Assembly: GCA_034180005.1 (NCBI GenBank)
Contig: JAXFPC010000039.1
Span: forward strand, 1 to 33,317
DNA from: JAXFPC01 sp034180005
GTDB lineage: Bacteria; Bacillota; Negativicutes; Acidaminococcales; Acidaminococcaceae
DNA length: 33,317 bases
Direction: 5' to 3'
Shown: positions 33,053-33,317 of the stretch, piece after piece
Layout of the letters: every line of letters starts with the position of its first letter
Position numbering within the stretch: the first letter of the stretch is position 1
The notes under the pieces: generated by a model
Told to the model about the DNA's origin: nothing
The model's input: only the letters and a program-made list of their open reading frames with translations
Databases searched by the model: none
Position numbers and translations under genes: made by a program

Positions 33053-33114
33053 CTCCTAATGTGTTTTGCGTGACTGGAAGGTCACTGGCATTGTAACACA
33101 TTAGGAGTTTTTTT
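33053..33114. promoter_or_regulatory. IS200 leader hairpin: SD-sequestering stem and plus-strand terminator
   Basis: A perfect 13-bp stem (33053-33065 with 33095-33107) encloses an inner stem GTGAC/GTCAC (33070-33074 with 33081-33085). On the minus strand the 3' arm contains most of the AGGAGG ribosome-binding site of tnpA (33052-33057), so it would be hidden in the RNA. On the plus strand the stem is followed by seven T residues (33108-33114), a good terminator. Both features match the known leader of IS200. Confidence 0.82.
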
Positions 33115-33134
33115 CTCCTCATCGCTTAAGCTCT

Positions 33135-33167
33135 ATGAAAACCTCGCCATAGTGGCGAGGTTTTCAT
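33135..33167. repeat. Perfect 15-bp palindrome with 3-base loop
   Basis: Arms 33135-33149 and 33153-33167 pair perfectly around TAG, with A and T ends on either side. It may be the left-end hairpin of the IS200 relic or an extra bidirectional terminator after the rRNA operon. The sequence alone does not decide. Confidence 0.6.
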
Positions 33168-33176
33168 ATTTCACGC

Positions 33177-33208
33177 AAAAAAAGATACCGCACGTGTGTG
33201 CGGTATCT
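33177..33208 (-). terminator. rRNA operon terminator
   Basis: A perfect 11-bp stem (33183-33193 with 33198-33208) with a 4-base loop is followed on the minus strand by a run of T (33177-33183). It lies directly after the 3' end of the 5S rRNA. Confidence 0.93.
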
Positions 33209-33212
33209 CTCC

Positions 33213-33317
33213 AACCGGCAGCTTTCTATCCTCCCGGGCCGCTTCCGGCCAAGTACTTTCGACGTTTGAGGGCTTAACTGCTGTGTTCGGGATGGGTACA
33301 GGTGGTCCCCCTCAGCT
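33213..33317 (-). rRNA. rrf: 5S ribosomal RNA, 5' end beyond window
   Basis: The minus strand reads AGCTGAGGGGGACCACCTGT, then ACCCATCCCGAACACAGCAG, then TTAAGCCCTC and ends near GCTGCCGGTT. This is the conserved 5S sequence with loop CCCGAACACGG-like and helix IV/V. About 105 of roughly 117 bases are in the window; the first bases are cut by the right edge. It implies an rRNA operon on the minus strand extending to the right. The 3' end is set where the acceptor-type stem should end and is accurate to a few bases. Confidence 0.93.

Larger units (their letters stand above)
32753..33167 (-). mobile_element. Decayed IS200-type (IS200/IS605 family) element
   Basis: The stretch holds a broken IS200 tnpA (32796-33043), its leader hairpin (33053-33114), a small right-side hairpin (32753-32766) and a long left-side palindrome (33135-33167). 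IS200 elements have no terminal inverted repeats or target duplications; they use subterminal hairpins and a Tyr HUH transposase. The ends given are the outermost structures I can see, not proven element ends. Confidence 0.65.

Overview
The window looks like chromosome of a diderm Firmicute, most likely a member of the Negativicutes (Acidaminococcaceae/Phascolarctobacterium-like). This rests on Firmicutes-type gene order (asp23-amaP-nusB-xseAB-ispA-dxs-tlyA-nadK-argR-recN; scpA-scpB-rluB-cmk-plsC-ispH/rpsA), CodY, strong AGGAGG ribosome-binding sites, moderate GC, and an RND efflux pump that would need an outer membrane. The genus is inference. Most of the window is ordinary housekeeping sequence read on the minus strand.

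Layout. 1-61: the first codons of pnp (minus). 386-5268 (plus): a TetR regulator, then an RND adaptor and RND permease behind their own promoter, which has a perfect 19-bp inverted repeat between its -35 and -10. 5395-7578 (minus): an aspartate/glutamate racemase followed by an AGCS sodium:amino-acid symporter, facing the RND genes across a shared bidirectional terminator. 7812-8291 (plus): a YbaK-type deacylase, then about 500 bases without a protein gene that hold a promoter-to-terminator unit resembling a small RNA. 8801-8887 (minus): tRNA-Leu(CAA) with a perfect consensus promoter.

8944-20358 (minus): a long operon starting at asp23. It covers envelope-stress/membrane-anchor proteins, nusB, a Kae1/TsaD-like paralogue, exonuclease VII, ispA and dxs, tlyA, nadK, argR, recN and a NUDIX hydrolase. 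20504-29824 (minus): a second long operon from a strong promoter at 29862-29890. It covers a site-2 protease, trpS, condensin subunits scpA/scpB, rluB, a flavoprotein, cmk, plsC, an IspH-S1 fusion and type 2 IPP isomerase, ending at a strong terminator. Together the two operons carry four isoprenoid enzymes (Dxs, IspA, IspH, Fni). 29953-32482 (minus): xerC-codY-crotonase.

32483-33317: a decayed IS200-type element lies between xerC and the end of an rRNA operon. The N-terminal and C-terminal coding ends of tnpA survive, with the middle deleted, a frame change and a stop codon, but its leader hairpin is intact. A long palindrome, the rRNA terminator and a truncated 5S rRNA (minus) follow. I found no CRISPR array, prophage, toxin or defence system. 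The items most worth a second look are the Kae1-like paralogue, the iron-sulphur-type TrpRS, the candidate small RNA, the internally deleted IS200 and the operator-like palindromes.
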